Source of the DNA: Poa pratensis
Lineage: Eukaryota > Streptophyta > Magnoliopsida > Poales > Poaceae
Length of the DNA: 64,000 nt
NCBI GenBank assembly: GCA_947311845.1
Contig: CAMZMU010000041.1
Span: forward strand, 113,018,573 to 113,082,572
Direction: 5' to 3'
A program made the translations under genes and the position numbers. Below the pieces are notes generated by a model. That model did no database searches and was not told the origin of the DNA. It saw only the letters and a list, made by a program, of their open reading frames with translations. Shown here piece by piece: positions 11,867 to 22,429 of the stretch; position 1 is the stretch's first letter; each line of letters starts with the position of its first letter.

Positions 11867-12762
11867 TTTGAGGATTGAACAAATTCAAATAAAAGGCAAA
11901 GCTAACAGGCTAGTGGAGAATATAGTGATCGCAAAAATACTCAAGGCAGTGGCGAGTGTATGGAACTAATATTCTCATCTTGCACTATAAACACTGATAT
12001 GTTCTTTAAATCTTAACAGCTCCATATTCTTAAAATCATCCTTTTACGTGCATTTCACAGTGTCCAAGTCGGTCAACATCATCAGCTCCTATAAAGTATT
12101 GTAATTTCTTCTGTCATTCACATCTATTTCCTCGGTTATTTCCTTTCAGTGCGGTTGTTGTGCCACAATTTAAAAATTTACACAAAATTAATGATGCAAG
12201 CAATACAAGCTAGAAATATTACCTTTATTATTATACTAATATGTGCTAAACATATTTGCTGATGCAACCTCTCCAACAAAATCTGAAGATTTTCCTTAAA
12301 ATTCAGTCTTTCACGTCTAACTGGAGTAGAAATCTATATTATCTGCACGTGAAACAGAAACTACAAAAGGTTGATTAGATGTTCTTGAATAAATACGTGT
12401 TGGCTTCCACAAAAAGTTATGCTGTGAGGAAAACCAAACTTTTGATACGTACAGAGATTTGGTAGCAATTACGACAACGATGAACTATTTGGAGCAATTG
12501 GTCAACCTTGAAACGTTACTGGAAAAGAATCTTCTATTATTATCACATCGGGAGACTGTGCAGTCCAAAGAGCCAGAATCGCTGGATATGTTCGTTGAAA
12601 CGAAACTGTTTACAATTGACCTTGAGTCCAGTACAGAACCGCGGCATCCTCCACTTTGAATGACTCATCCAGTTTTTGGACATCCTATTTAATTAGTGAA
12701 ATCAATTACTGATGTATCCGTTTGTTTAAACATGTCCTAGAAAAGAAAATTCAGTTAGTGTT
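11850..12762. repeat. Duplicate B, left part (split by the CACTA insertion)
   Basis: Matches 9975-10818 of duplicate A. It ends at GTT (12760-12762), which is the left copy of the CACTA target-site duplication. The remainder of this duplicate continues at 22660. Confidence 0.85.
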
Positions 12763-12779
12763 CACCAGTGGAAACAGGG

Positions 12780-13020
12780 GGTTTGGTGGAGAGGGGTGTT
12801 GGGCTCTAGTCCCGGGCGTGGTTCGATCCCGGACTAGAGGAGGGAACTAGTACCGGGCCGGCTGCTCCGATGCTGCGCAGGTCGGGTCCCGGGTTGTAGG
12901 GCACCTCTAGTTCCGGGCCGTGATACCACCCGGGACCGAGGCAGTCAGCGGCAGGGTGGAGACAGGAGGGTGGACCTTTCGTCCCGGGCCGTGGTACAGC
13001 CCGGGACTAGAGGTCCCGCT
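12780..13020. repeat. CACTA left subterminal repeats
   Basis: GC-rich short repeats based on CTAGTCCCGGGC..., CCCGGGACTAGAGG and variants occur in both orientations. Similar clusters occur at 17421-17580 and 22430-22640. In CACTA elements such motifs bind the element's own transposition proteins. The different cluster sequences suggest partly independent drift. Confidence 0.7.
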
Positions 13021-13494
13021 ATATCATCTCCCACCCCGGGCCAGCCACCATTTTGAACTCTCAAGATCATCTCCATTGTTTCCTCTCTCAAGCTCAAGTG
13101 TAGCCCCATTTTTTTTCCAAGATTTGTCAAGATAGACGGAACCCATCTCTCCAAGGGTTAGCAACACTTGATCCTTTCACCCGGCGGCCGAATTTTAGCC
13201 ATTTCCATACAAGTTTAGCTCATTTCATTTTTATAGTGCTACCTAGGTGTTTGATGAAATGCCTAAGCTAGGTAGTTCATTTTTTTTTATGTATTTTGAG
13301 CTCAAATTAATTTATTATTTGTGGATTTTAGTGTCGTCTCGGTCCTCACCACCGTCGATAGCCCCCGCCATCCCGTGACCGGCACCACCTCGGTGAGCCT
13401 CTTCTTTTATCTGTTATTTTACAAAATTACTTGTATGATTTGATTGCATAATTATTTTTCTTGTATAATTTTCTTTTTTTTTATGTATAGTGTC

Positions 13495-13981
13495 ATGGTT
13501 TTGATATCCGTCCCCGTCGTCCCTCGTCCGGTCTATGATTCGGATGTGGTATATTTTTATCACTATTTATTTTGTTTCGTGTTTATAACAATCATGCCGA
13601 CCAAATTGACATAGATATATTTTTATTTATGAGGTAGTTGAACCGGAAATTCCAGCCGACCCTATTGTAGAGTTTTTTATAAAAGAAAACAACGATTTGA
13701 AAACAAAATTGAAAATAAGTGAAGATCTTCGTCTCCAATGCCTAGAAGAGAAGATGGTATTGGACTTGAAGATTGCCGACATCATTGATACTCACGGGGT
13801 CGAGCTTACCGACGTCGTCGCTGTTCACGAGATGAAGATGGATGCAATGCGCTTGAAGCTTAGAAAGATTAGAAAATATGTCATTAGTCAAGAGGCTTGG
13901 TATCATTATGCTGTTGGTTCAATAGTTACCTTAGTTACGATTCTGATCGCATTTGTTGTTGGATTTAAATTCTTTAGATAG
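13495..13981 (+). CDS. CACTA-encoded small coiled-coil protein with C-terminal membrane segment
   Basis: Two exons, 13495-13548 (MVLISVPVVPRPVYDSDV) and 13634-13981, join in phase 0 and give about 133 residues. The second exon starts after an AG and reads VVEPEIPADPIVEFF, then a charged, probably coiled-coil helix (about residues 35-110). It ends with a hydrophobic stretch (AVGSIVTLVTILIAFVVGF) followed only by KFFR. That is the topology of a tail-anchored membrane protein. I do not know a function, and an additional upstream exon is possible (a donor-like GTGAGCC follows at about 13392). It precedes the TNP2 gene on the same strand and lies inside the same element. Confidence 0.55.
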
Positions 13982-14140
13982 TTGTATTCTAGTTTTAATT
14001 AATTTATGTTTTATGAGAACTATGTATTACATTTGGTCACTACTATACTTTGGTTTTAATGTGATGAACTTGTATTAATGAATATGATATGTTTCCTATT
14101 AAGTTGGTTTATCATAATGGGTTTTAGCGGTGATTTGCAG

Positions 14141-16354
14141 ATGAGTCATCCGTGGATGTACGCTGACCGACGCTCTAAAGAGTACATGGATGGCGTGCAA
14201 TCTTTTCTCAATGTGGCTAAGGATAACAAGAGGCCCAATGGTTTTATGTGTTGTCCATGCAAGAAATGTCGGAATGAGAAGGATTACCCTAACACAGACA
14301 GAATTCATCTCCACCTGATAATGATTGGTTTCATGCCCGGCTATAATTGTTGGACCAAGCACGGAGAAAAAGGGGTTATGATGGAAGATAACGAAGAAGA
14401 AGAGAACGATGACAACTACATGTACCCTGAATATGTTGGTAACCCAACAGGGGAAGCTGATGATGAACCAGATGATCCCATAATACATGATGATTTACGT
14501 GGGGTCATCGTTGATGCACATACCCTAGCAGAAACTACACTTGAGAAGTTGAAGTTGGAGCGCATGTTAGAGGATCACAAAACAAAGTTGTACCCAACTT
14601 GCGAAGATGGCAACACAAAGCTCGGTACCACACTGGAATTATTGCAATGGAAGGCAGCGAATGGTTTATCTGACAAGGGATTTGGGAGTTTACTGAAAAT
14701 AGTGAAGGACAAGCTGCCGGCTGGTAACGAATTGCCCGAGAGTGCGTATGAAGCAAAGAAGATTATCTGCCCTCTAGGATTAGATGTGCAGAAGATACAT
14801 GCATGCATTAATGACTGCATCCTCTACCGCGGTGAGAAGTATGAGAATTTGAATGAATGCCCGGTATGCGGTGCATTGCGGTATAAGATCAGAGCAGATG
14901 ACCCTGGCGATGTTGAGGGCATGCCCGCCAGGAAGAAGGTTCCTGCCAAGGTTATGTGGTACGCTCCTATAATACCACGGTTGAAACGTTTGTTCAGAAA
15001 CAAAGAGCATGCCAAGTTGTTGCGATGGCACAAAGAAGACCGCAAGAGCGACGAGATGTTGAGACACCCGGCTGATGGGTCGCAGTGGAGAAAAATCGAT
15101 ACAGAGTACAAGGAATTTGCACGTGACCCAAGGAACTTAAGGTTTGGTCTTAGCACGGATGGCTTTAATCCTTTTGGGGAGCAGAGTAGCAGTCATAGCA
15201 CCTGGCCTGTGACTCTATGTATCTATAACCTTCCTCCTTGGTTGTGCATGAAGCGGAAGTTCATTATGATGCCAGTGCTCATCCAAGACCCGAAGCAACC
15301 CGGTAACAACATTGATGTCTACCTGAGGAAATTAGTTGATGAACTTTTATAGTTGTGGCGTGATGAAGGGGTACCTGTGTGGGATGAGTACAAACAAGCG
15401 GAATTTAACCTACGAGGGTTGTTGTTTGTAACCATCAATGATTGGCCTGCTCTTAGTAACATTTCAGGGCAGTCGAACAAGGGATACAATGCATGCACAC
15501 ACTGTTTAGATAGCACTGAAAGTATATATGTAGGTAACAAGAATGTGTACCCGGGTCATCGTCGATTTCTTACAACTCAGCATCCCCTAAGAAAGAAAAG
15601 CAAGCAGCAGCATTTCAAAGGCGAGGAAGATCGCCGGCCGAAGCCACCCCTCCAAAGTGGTGAAGATATATATGATGCGGTCAAGGATTTAGATGTAATC
15701 TTTGGAAAGGGTCCTGGCGGACAGTCTGTTCCGAATGACGCTAACAACCACGTTCCCCTGTGGAAGAAGAAGTCTATATTTTGGGAACTACCCTATTGGA
15801 AAATCCTAAAGGTCCGCTCTGCAATCGACGTGATGCACGTGACGAAGAATGTTTGCGTGAACCTGCTAGGCTTCTTGGGCGTGTATGGGAAGGCAAAAGA
15901 TACTCCGAAAGCACGAGAGGACCAGCAACTTTTGAAAGACCCAAAGAACCTGCATCCAATGAGGACGGATAAAGGACGTCTACGTCCTGCTAGCTACGTT
16001 CTTACCAAAGAAGAGAAGGAGATATTTTTTGAAGTCCTGAGCAGTATAAAGGTCCCGTCTGGCTTCTCGTCGAATATAAAGGGAATAATAAATATGGCAG
16101 AGAAAAAGTTCCAGAACCTAAAGTCTCATGACTGCCACGTGCTGATGACTCAACTGCTTCCGGTTGCATTGCGGGGGCTTCTACCAGAAAATGTTCGAGT
16201 ATCCATTGTTCAGCTATGTGCGTTCCTCAATGCAATTTCGCAGAAGTCAATCAGCCCAACCACTCTATTAAGGTTACAGAAGGATGTGGCTCAATTTTGC
16301 AGAAGGGCAACGCTGTGGGAGGACACGTGTCGTGACCACAAAGCCCGCCTTTAG
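14141..16354 (+). pseudogene. TNP2-like CACTA transposase, interrupted by one stop and lacking a normal C-terminus
   Basis: This is the DDE-type transposase of En/Spm elements, which cuts the element ends. The start MSHPWMYADRRSKEYMDGV follows an AG acceptor-like site and is the usual TNP2 beginning. Then comes the transposase-associated zinc motif (CCPCKKCRN, HLHLIMIGF, YNCWTKHGE), an acidic linker, KIHACINDCILYRGEKYENL with CPVCG, and the DDE part with LSTDGFNPFG. A TAG at 15350-15352 interrupts DELL/LWRDEGVPVWDEY in frame; the family normally has leucine there, so one substitution (TTG to TAG) would explain it. Beyond it the frame is open to 16354 with SGQSNKGYNACTHC and RSAIDVMHVTKNVCVNLLGF. 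After about 16300 the sequence stops resembling TNP2 and runs into unrelated repeats, so the C-terminal third is missing or displaced. Confidence 0.88.
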
Positions 16355-16560
16355 TCCCGGTTGGTAACACCAACCGGGACTAAAGAAGCACACGGATCGT
16401 GTGTTTCTTTCAAGCGCTTGTGAGACGTTGGATCAGGGGTGTGTTTCTTTTGAGGGATTGTGAGCTGTTGGATCAGCAGTATCACGACCACTTCGTGAGC
16501 CACATGACCCGGTTGGTGTTACCAACCGGGACTAAAGAAGCACACGTACCCTATATATAG
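16350..16560. repeat. Inverted CCGGTTGGT repeats and TATA-like promoter inside the CACTA
   Basis: AGTCCCGGTTGGTAACACCAACCGGGACTAAAG is a near-perfect palindrome at about 16352-16385 (arms AGTCCCGGTTGGT / ACCAACCGGGACT). A second copy lies at about 16508-16535. GAAGCACACG occurs beside both. CTATATATAGCC at about 16550-16561 looks like a TATA box. The motif differs from the element's own CCGGGC/CTAGAGG repeats, so this may be a fragment of a second CACTA family that cut off TNP2. Confidence 0.55.
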
Positions 16561-16589
16561 CCCCCTCCTCAGACAGGTTACTCACACAC

Positions 16590-16905
16590 AAAACATTCCG
16601 GCGTCACTCGGTGAGGCATCTTTGGGCAACCAGCGGCAAGACGTCTCTGATGACCTGCGACCGTTCCAAACGGTTGCAGATCATCAGAGATGTGTTGCCG
16701 GACGGTTGTAGATCATCAGAGACGTCTTGCCGCTGCTTGGATCGAAGTGGCGCTCAAACACAAAACATTCCAGCGTCACTCGGAAAGGCATCTTTGGGCA
16801 ACCAGCGGCAAGACGTCTCTGATGACTGTCTTGCGGCCGGTTGCAGATCATCAGAGACGTCTTACCGCTGCTTGGATCGAAGTGGCGCTCAAACACAAAA
16901 CATTC
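16590..16905. repeat. Direct repeat whose units form long hairpins
   Basis: Two units (about 16590-16762 and 16763-16903) start with ACAAAACATTCC(G/A)GCGTCAC and end with GGATCGAAGTGGCGCTCAAA. Each unit contains GCGGCAAGACGTCTCTGATGA and, about 45-80 nt later, its inverse TCATCAGAGACGTCTT(G/A)CCGC. The first unit has an additional degenerate arm. Transcribed RNA would fold into 21-bp stems. Confidence 0.7.
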
Positions 16906-16917
16906 GGGTTCCCTAGT

Positions 16918-17139
16918 TATAACCCATTTCTTCTAGGTGGAAACTCTCATTTCGTGTATTAACCCATTTCTTCTAGGTGGAAACTCTCATTTCATGAAAT
17001 TCCGCCCTTCAAAGTGACCACTGACCCAAGTCTCAAGTTATATGCAGACCCTTGTGCATGGTTACGGAGCGATCAGAAGAAAGGGTCTCACAAAAAGAAA
17101 AAGCGAAGACTAAATAGGGATGTTGTTCATGATGTGTAA
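16918..17139 (+). other. 42-bp tandem duplication and a basic open tail
   Basis: AACCCATTTCTTCTAGGTGG and the following ~14 bases occur twice in tandem (about 16919 and 16961). They are followed by an open frame WKLSFHEIPPFKVTTD...KKGSHKKKKRRLNRD ending with TAA at 17137-17139. The lysine/arginine-rich end resembles a nuclear localisation signal and may be the displaced C-terminus of a transposase gene. No independent start is visible. Confidence 0.35.
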
Positions 17140-17420
17140 TAATTTATTAAACTTTTATATAATTTATAGTCTGGAGGACAAGACAGACATGTCAATGAAA
17201 TCAAGCGTATGGCGGTGGCGGAATGTAGTACTTGATTTATAAATTTTTGAATTGATTTTAAATTAAGCGTATGTAGTACTTAATTTAAAACCAAGCGCAT
17301 GTGATACTTCATTTTAAACCAAAACAGAAAACAGGAAAATGAAAACAATTTTTACTTAATTTAGACAAGTAAATCAAAAGATATAAAAAAGTAAGAAACC
17401 AGAAAATTAAAAAAAATTAA

Positions 17421-17580
17421 CCTCTAGTACCGGGCCGTGCGACCACCCGGTACTACAGGTCCACTGGGCTTGGCGCGCAAATTTTCGTGGCCCTGAGGGA
17501 CCTCTAGTACCGGGTGGTAACACGGCCCGGTACTAGAGGGTCTCTAGTACCGGGTGGAGCCACGGCCCGGTACTAGAGGC
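17421..17580. repeat. Internal cluster of CACTA-type CCGGTACTAGAGG repeats
   Basis: At least three palindromic units of the form CCTCTAGTACCGGG...CCCGGTACTAGAGG are spaced 30-60 bp apart. Such clusters normally lie near CACTA ends. Their presence in the middle suggests this element is a composite of two related CACTA elements or an internal rearrangement. Confidence 0.65.
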
Positions 17581-18050
17581 CTTTTTGGCGCTACTTCTAG
17601 TGGCTCGGGCCGAAAATTTGCCTAAGTCCAGCAAATCGACGCTCCGCCTTCGGGCTCCAGATGACGCCGCCCCCTGCGCCGCCAGGCTGCCGGATTTCGT
17701 TCCCGCGCCGCTGCCGCCCTCACCGTGGGTCGCCGTCCCCGCTCTTCCCCCGAGCAAGATCGTCGTCCCCGAGCAAGCAAAGCTCGCCCCCGGACCCACG
17801 CGGTGAGCTCGTCCCCCCCGACCAACTACTCTCTCCCTCTCTCAGATCTAGCGCGCGGCGGCGGCGGCGGACCCTAACCACGGGGCCGGCGCCGGAGTTG
17901 GCAAACAAGAACAAATTTTTAGGGCCTAAAGGGGCCGATTTCATTATAGTTATAGGCCACAACCGGCCGATTACATTTGGGGGGGGGGGGGGAGGCCATT
18001 GATAAGGCCATTACATTGGAGGGGGGGAGGGTCGCCGGTGCCGGTGCCGC

Positions 18051-19025
18051 CTAGTCGTCGAGGATGTAGAAGGGCGGCGGGGTCCAGAGATGCTCCGGTG
18101 GCGCCTCCTGCTGGGGTGGCGCCTCCTGCTGCTCCGGTGGCGCCTCCTGCTCCTGCTCCCGTGGCGCCTCCCAGCTCACGCCGGTAAAGACCCAGGACTG
18201 GCCAACGAGGCCGGTGGGCAGAGGAGGCGGCAGCGGAAGGTCCTCCTCCTGCTCCTGCTGGCGTTCCATGGCGTAGTGCCACGGCTCGACCTCGTCCGGG
18301 TCGTACTCCTGCTGCATTGGCGGCGGCGGCGGCAGCACGGCCGCGGCCGCGGCGGCCGCGGCCACGGTCCTCACCTTCTCCCACCTCTTGATCTCGTCCT
18401 CGACGAGGGTGCGGTTGGAGGCCTCGTAGGCGGCCTGCATCTCCGGGTCGTCGTCGTCCTCGGGGACCTCCTCCTCGAACCACAGCGGGTCGGGCAGCGC
18501 TGGGTAGGCGGATTGGACGGCGCGGGGCGCCGGGGCGAAGTAGGAGTGGCGGCGGTCCTCGTGCTCGTCCTTGAGCCACTGCTCCCAGTGAGGGGAGTCC
18601 GCCACGTAGACGGGGTCGTTGCGGAGCGCCGGAGGGAGGAGGCGGCGCCGGCGCGCGATCTCCCTGTCCAGTTGCCTCCCAGGGAGCGGGACCGCCGGCA
18701 CCGGAATCCTCTGTGGGTTCAGGTGCCAGCCCTCGGGGAGGTGGACGTCGTGCCACTCCAGCGTGGCGGCATTGTCCCAGTGCCACTGGCACTCCGGCTC
18801 CGGCACGTAGCGCCGGCGCCGGATCCTCCTCCCTCCAGCGGTGGTGGTGGAGGTTCGTGGCGGCGCGTCGGGTGCGTGGGCGACCCGCACCGGTGGTGCG
18901 GTCCTCCGCACGCCCTGCGGAACGACGCCCAAGGCCACCGGCGGTGGAGGCGGTGGAGAAGCGCGGCGACGGTTGGATGACTCGCCGGTCTCATTCTTCG
19001 GGGACTTCCCGAACCAGCGCGACAT
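18051..19025 (-). CDS. GW(H/N)L-family protein encoded inside the CACTA
   Basis: A single intact frame of 324 codons, starting MSRWFGKSPKNETGESSNRR at 19025; an upstream extension to 19283 is open but has no coding character. Order: basic/proline-rich N-terminus (residues 1-75), conserved core with LPEGWHLNPQRIPVPAVP, RRRRLLPPALRNDPVY and SPHWEQWLKDEHEDRR (about residues 95-170), acidic segment, alanine run, then a Pro/Gln-rich tail ending FYILDD. The codons are extremely GC-rich compared with the flanking TNP2 and Ulp1-like genes. It is transcribed opposite to them. The core is shared with the gene at 27204-27971. Function unknown. It could be a third transposon gene or a captured grass gene. 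Confidence 0.7.
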   Translation of the reverse strand: MSRWFGKSPKNETGESSNRRRASPPPPPPVALGVVPQGVRRTAPPVRVAHAPDAPPRTSTTTAGGRRIRRRRYVPEPECQWHWDNAATLEWHDVHLPEGWHLNPQRIPVPAVPLPGRQLDREIARRRRLLPPALRNDPVYVADSPHWEQWLKDEHEDRRHSYFAPAPRAVQSAYPALPDPLWFEEEVPEDDDDPEMQAAYEASNRTLVEDEIKRWEKVRTVAAAAAAAAVLPPPPPMQQEYDPDEVEPWHYAMERQQEQEEDLPLPPPLPTGLVGQSWVFTGVSWEAPREQEQEAPPEQQEAPPQQEAPPEHLWTPPPFYILDD

Positions 19026-19636
19026 GGCGGCGAGGGCACTGGACGGGCGGAGGGGAACCGTCGGGCGGAGGGGAACCGTGGGGGCGGAGCGGAGTGGAGT
19101 GTCCACATCCGCACGGGCGCGTCCCTTTTTAAAGACCAGGACCGTCAGGAGGGGAACCGTCGGGTGGGCCAGCGCCCGAGTCGCTGGCAAGTGGGCCAGG
19201 AGCATTGACTCCGGGTGGGCGGGGGCTGTTCGTGCTCCGCATTGACCACGGGGGGTGAAGGCGAGGCGGCCGGGTGGGAACACGAGGCGGGGAGGTGAAG
19301 ACGAGGCGGGGCGGGAACACGAGGCAGGGCGGCGGGGTCAGAACTGGGTCGCTGGCGGGTGGGCAAGCATTGACCACGCGTGGCCAGTGGGCGGTCACAC
19401 GTGGCGGTGGGGCGGGTAGGCGCTGGCAGGTGGGCCAGCGATGACCACGGTGGCCACCTTTGACCAGGTTCTGGCCCAAATTTGGGCTGGGCTGGGATTG
19501 GGACAGTAGCCTAAGTTTTTTTTGATTTTTTTTTCTCTTTAGATGCAATATTAAATTGTTTTTGTTGCATATTTGTATATTGAATTATTGTACTAATGCT
19601 ATTATTGTTTTATCTTTTTTTTGTATTAGTTAAACA

Positions 19637-22160
19637 ATGGATATCGATGCTCCCTTCGCAACGAGAGAAGGGGAAGAAGAGCTACTTTCCTACATTCCCG
19701 GTGAATTTCGGCATCCCGCAGAAGGACCTGAAGATGAATTTCGGCATCCCGCGGAAGGAGCTGAAGATGAGGACTCGGAAATTGGTGGACCCACGCCGTC
19801 TGGCGAGGTATATTAAGCCTATGTTGAGCAGATGCAATAACTGATTTGTGCATATATATGTATTCACACATGTTTCATATTTTTAGACCTCCGCATCGAA
19901 CCAAACCACTAAACGAGGTCATGCCCAAGGGATGGGCAAAGATGAGCATCTCACAATTGACGAGGTGAATGCAACTACTGGCCAACCACTGGCACCCGTG
20001 CCGAACACAGTTAAGTTTGTGCATCAATGCGGAGTCACTGTCAGGGACAACGTTTATATCAGCACTCAGGAATGGATTAAGCCAAAGTTAGAGGGAGTTA
20101 GTTACGTCGACAATAGAACCAAAGATGTGCTTTGGAACAAGCTCATTGCACATTTCACCCTACCGGTCTTGGAAGATGAGGTGAAGACAAAAAAAATGAC
20201 GGACAAAGTCAAGCATTTCGCTCTTAAGAAGATGGCTCAACAATTCAATAACTACAAGAACAAATTATTCCGTGAGTGGGAAGAAATGGGAAACTTCCGG
20301 ATTTCACCGGCACACGAGAGAGGCAGCGGCCTCACTGGCCTGCATTTCTGGAGTACAAGAAATCAGAACGAGCTAAGAAAAGGTCACAAACGAATAAGAA
20401 GAATGCAGCGAAAAAGAAGTATCACCATAAGATGGGGCCAGGTGGCTACCGAGTTGCCGAGCCTAAGTGGGAAAAAATTGAGTCCGAGTTGCGTGCAAAA
20501 GGGCTCACCCCGGTCACAGAGGAATGGGACAGAAGGATAAGGAATTGGCTACTTGCGCATGGAGGGGAGTATGACATGGAAACATGGGAGTTAATAATTG
20601 ATGAAAGCAAAGTAGTCAACGGAGCCCAAAAAAAAATTATTGAATTAATTGCCAAGTCTAAAGAGGGAAAGTTTATTTCCGACAGAGAGAAGGACGAGCT
20701 GTCAGAGGCCCTCGGGACCAAAGAAAAAGGAGGATCAACACGAGGCTTAGGAGAAGTGCCGTGGATTGAAGGGTTTCCCGAGGACCGTGCCTCTTACAGA
20801 AGCCGATTGAGAGCAAAGAGGAGGAAGGAGCAGCAGGAATCAGACCGGTTGATGATCTTAGAAAGAAATCATGACCAGATGGTTGCTCTCTATAAGGAGT
20901 AGCAGAAGCAAATAGATCAAATGCGCGAGGAAGGGGCGCCAACTCTTCAGCTGGAACAAGCGAGTCAAGGCGGCCCATCGCATCGCAGAAGCAACATGCT
21001 TCCTCGGTTATGGTCGGTGATGATGAGACATGTTCACAATTCAGCTCGAAGAACTCTGGTACTATATAGCCTTGACTCCCTCGACTTGGCTCTCGTCGGT
21101 GCCTACTGTCTGTAAGTGATTCAATTCATTTATTTCCAAAAAACATAAAGTCTTTAGCTCTCAGCTCGTTCATTGCCATCGCTAATTATGCTCACTACGG
21201 TATTATGCAGAATGAAGAGTGATGAATGTGGTAGAAAGGACATCTATGGCTTTGGGTTCGTTAACCCAGTACAAGTTAATGCAAGGACACTAAAAAACCA
21301 CGTGAAGGACACGGAGAAGAACTTGCTAAATACCCTAATGAAGCAACATTTCAACACGGAGATAATGTTTCCTTACTTCTTCAGGTAAGAGAGTGTTACT
21401 CGCTTGTACAAATTAAGTGTAACTGATGAGTTACTGACGTGTATATAATCATGCGCAGCGATCATTACATTCTGCTAGTCATTGAAGTTGATAGATCAAG
21501 AGTTCAAGTCTACGACTCATTGGACTGGCCTGAGGATAGGTACCAAAGCATTCTAGATACGCTCCAAAGGTAATTTCAAACATTATCGCACTATATCAGT
21601 CTCTCTTATTGATTTCAGAGATATCAAGCAACTAATAACTCATTTATTCTTTTTTTTGCCCGGCAGGGTTTGGAAACAATTCAAAGCGAGGACAAAGGGT
21701 TCAGGTTCATTTGAAGAACAGCTGACTTTTGTTCACCCACAGGTAGGTAGTACGGTCTAGCTAGGTTCACGCATCTCTTTATTTATTGTTTTCAATACCA
21801 CTATATGTTGACTATGATTTGATTGAATTCTATTCTCGTAAAGTGGATCGAGAGGCAACCACAGGGACCAATTTCTGTGGATATTTCGTTTGCGAGTGGA
21901 TTCATCGTTCGGTCACTGAGTGGGACCCAAAGAAATTTTCAGACGTACGTGAACAATCATATTCATCAATTGATCTCCAGTGTCATTCATAATTTTTGAT
22001 AGTCATGATTAATATTCGTATTGATCTCCTTCTTTTATAGGCAGAGCCATTGCGCGAGAGTATGCCACTAAAGAAACGCTTTCAAGCACTAGCAGAGGAA
22101 CTTGCGGGGTTTCTGCTCAGCGAAGTCATACCTACAAAAGGAAAATACAATGGAGAATAG
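19637..22160 (+). pseudogene. CACTA Transposase_24-like / Ulp1-like (C48 peptidase) gene, broken
   Basis: Exon 1 (19637-19807) encodes an acidic start with an internal duplication of EFRHPAEG. Exon 2 starts at 19887 and carries a Transposase_24-like region (EWIKPKLEGVSYVDNRTKDVLWNKL, then HWPAFLEYKKSERAKK and an NK...HHKMGPGGY motif). The frame shifts near 20283-20292, and a TAG at 20900-20902 interrupts it. Later exons (about 21211-21384, 21459-21570, 21667-21741, 21790-21945, 22041-22160) give a Ulp1-like cysteine protease. It has the histidine in DHYILLVIE, aspartate in YDSLDWPED, and cysteine in FCGYFVCEWIHR. The glutamine usual 6-7 residues before the cysteine is absent (REATTGTNFC). Such protease-like genes are common passengers of plant CACTA elements; several breaks make function here unlikely. 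Confidence 0.75.
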
Positions 22161-22167
22161 CGTGAAG

Positions 22168-22300
22168 TCCCGATTATGATCTCCCGTGTAACCGAATAGA
22201 CGGGCACTAGTCCCGGTTATGATCTCCACACACGTGTAATCGAATAGACGGGCTCTAGTCCCGGTTATGAGCACCTCCATGTAACCGGATAGACGTGAAC
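22168..22300. repeat. Three tandem repeats of 42-48 bp
   Basis: GTCCCG(A/G)TTATGA...GTGTAA(C/T)CGAATAGACGGGC is repeated twice, and a third copy has GTCCCGGTTATGAGCACC...AACCGGATAGACG. They lie directly after the Ulp1-like stop codon, in the right subterminal part of the CACTA. Confidence 0.75.
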
Positions 22301-22429
22301 ATATTTTTATTTATGAACATTTTGATATGTTATATGTAGTTTCTGTTTTTAATTAATTAAACGCATATTTTTTTGCACCATTTCAATATTAAATTGGGTG
22401 AAAAAACAAAAAATTACAAGCTGCCACGT

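Noticed and set aside
16590..16905. CRISPR-like array
   Set aside because: Only two or three degenerate units without uniform spacers, in a plant transposon; the inverted arms explain the repetition.
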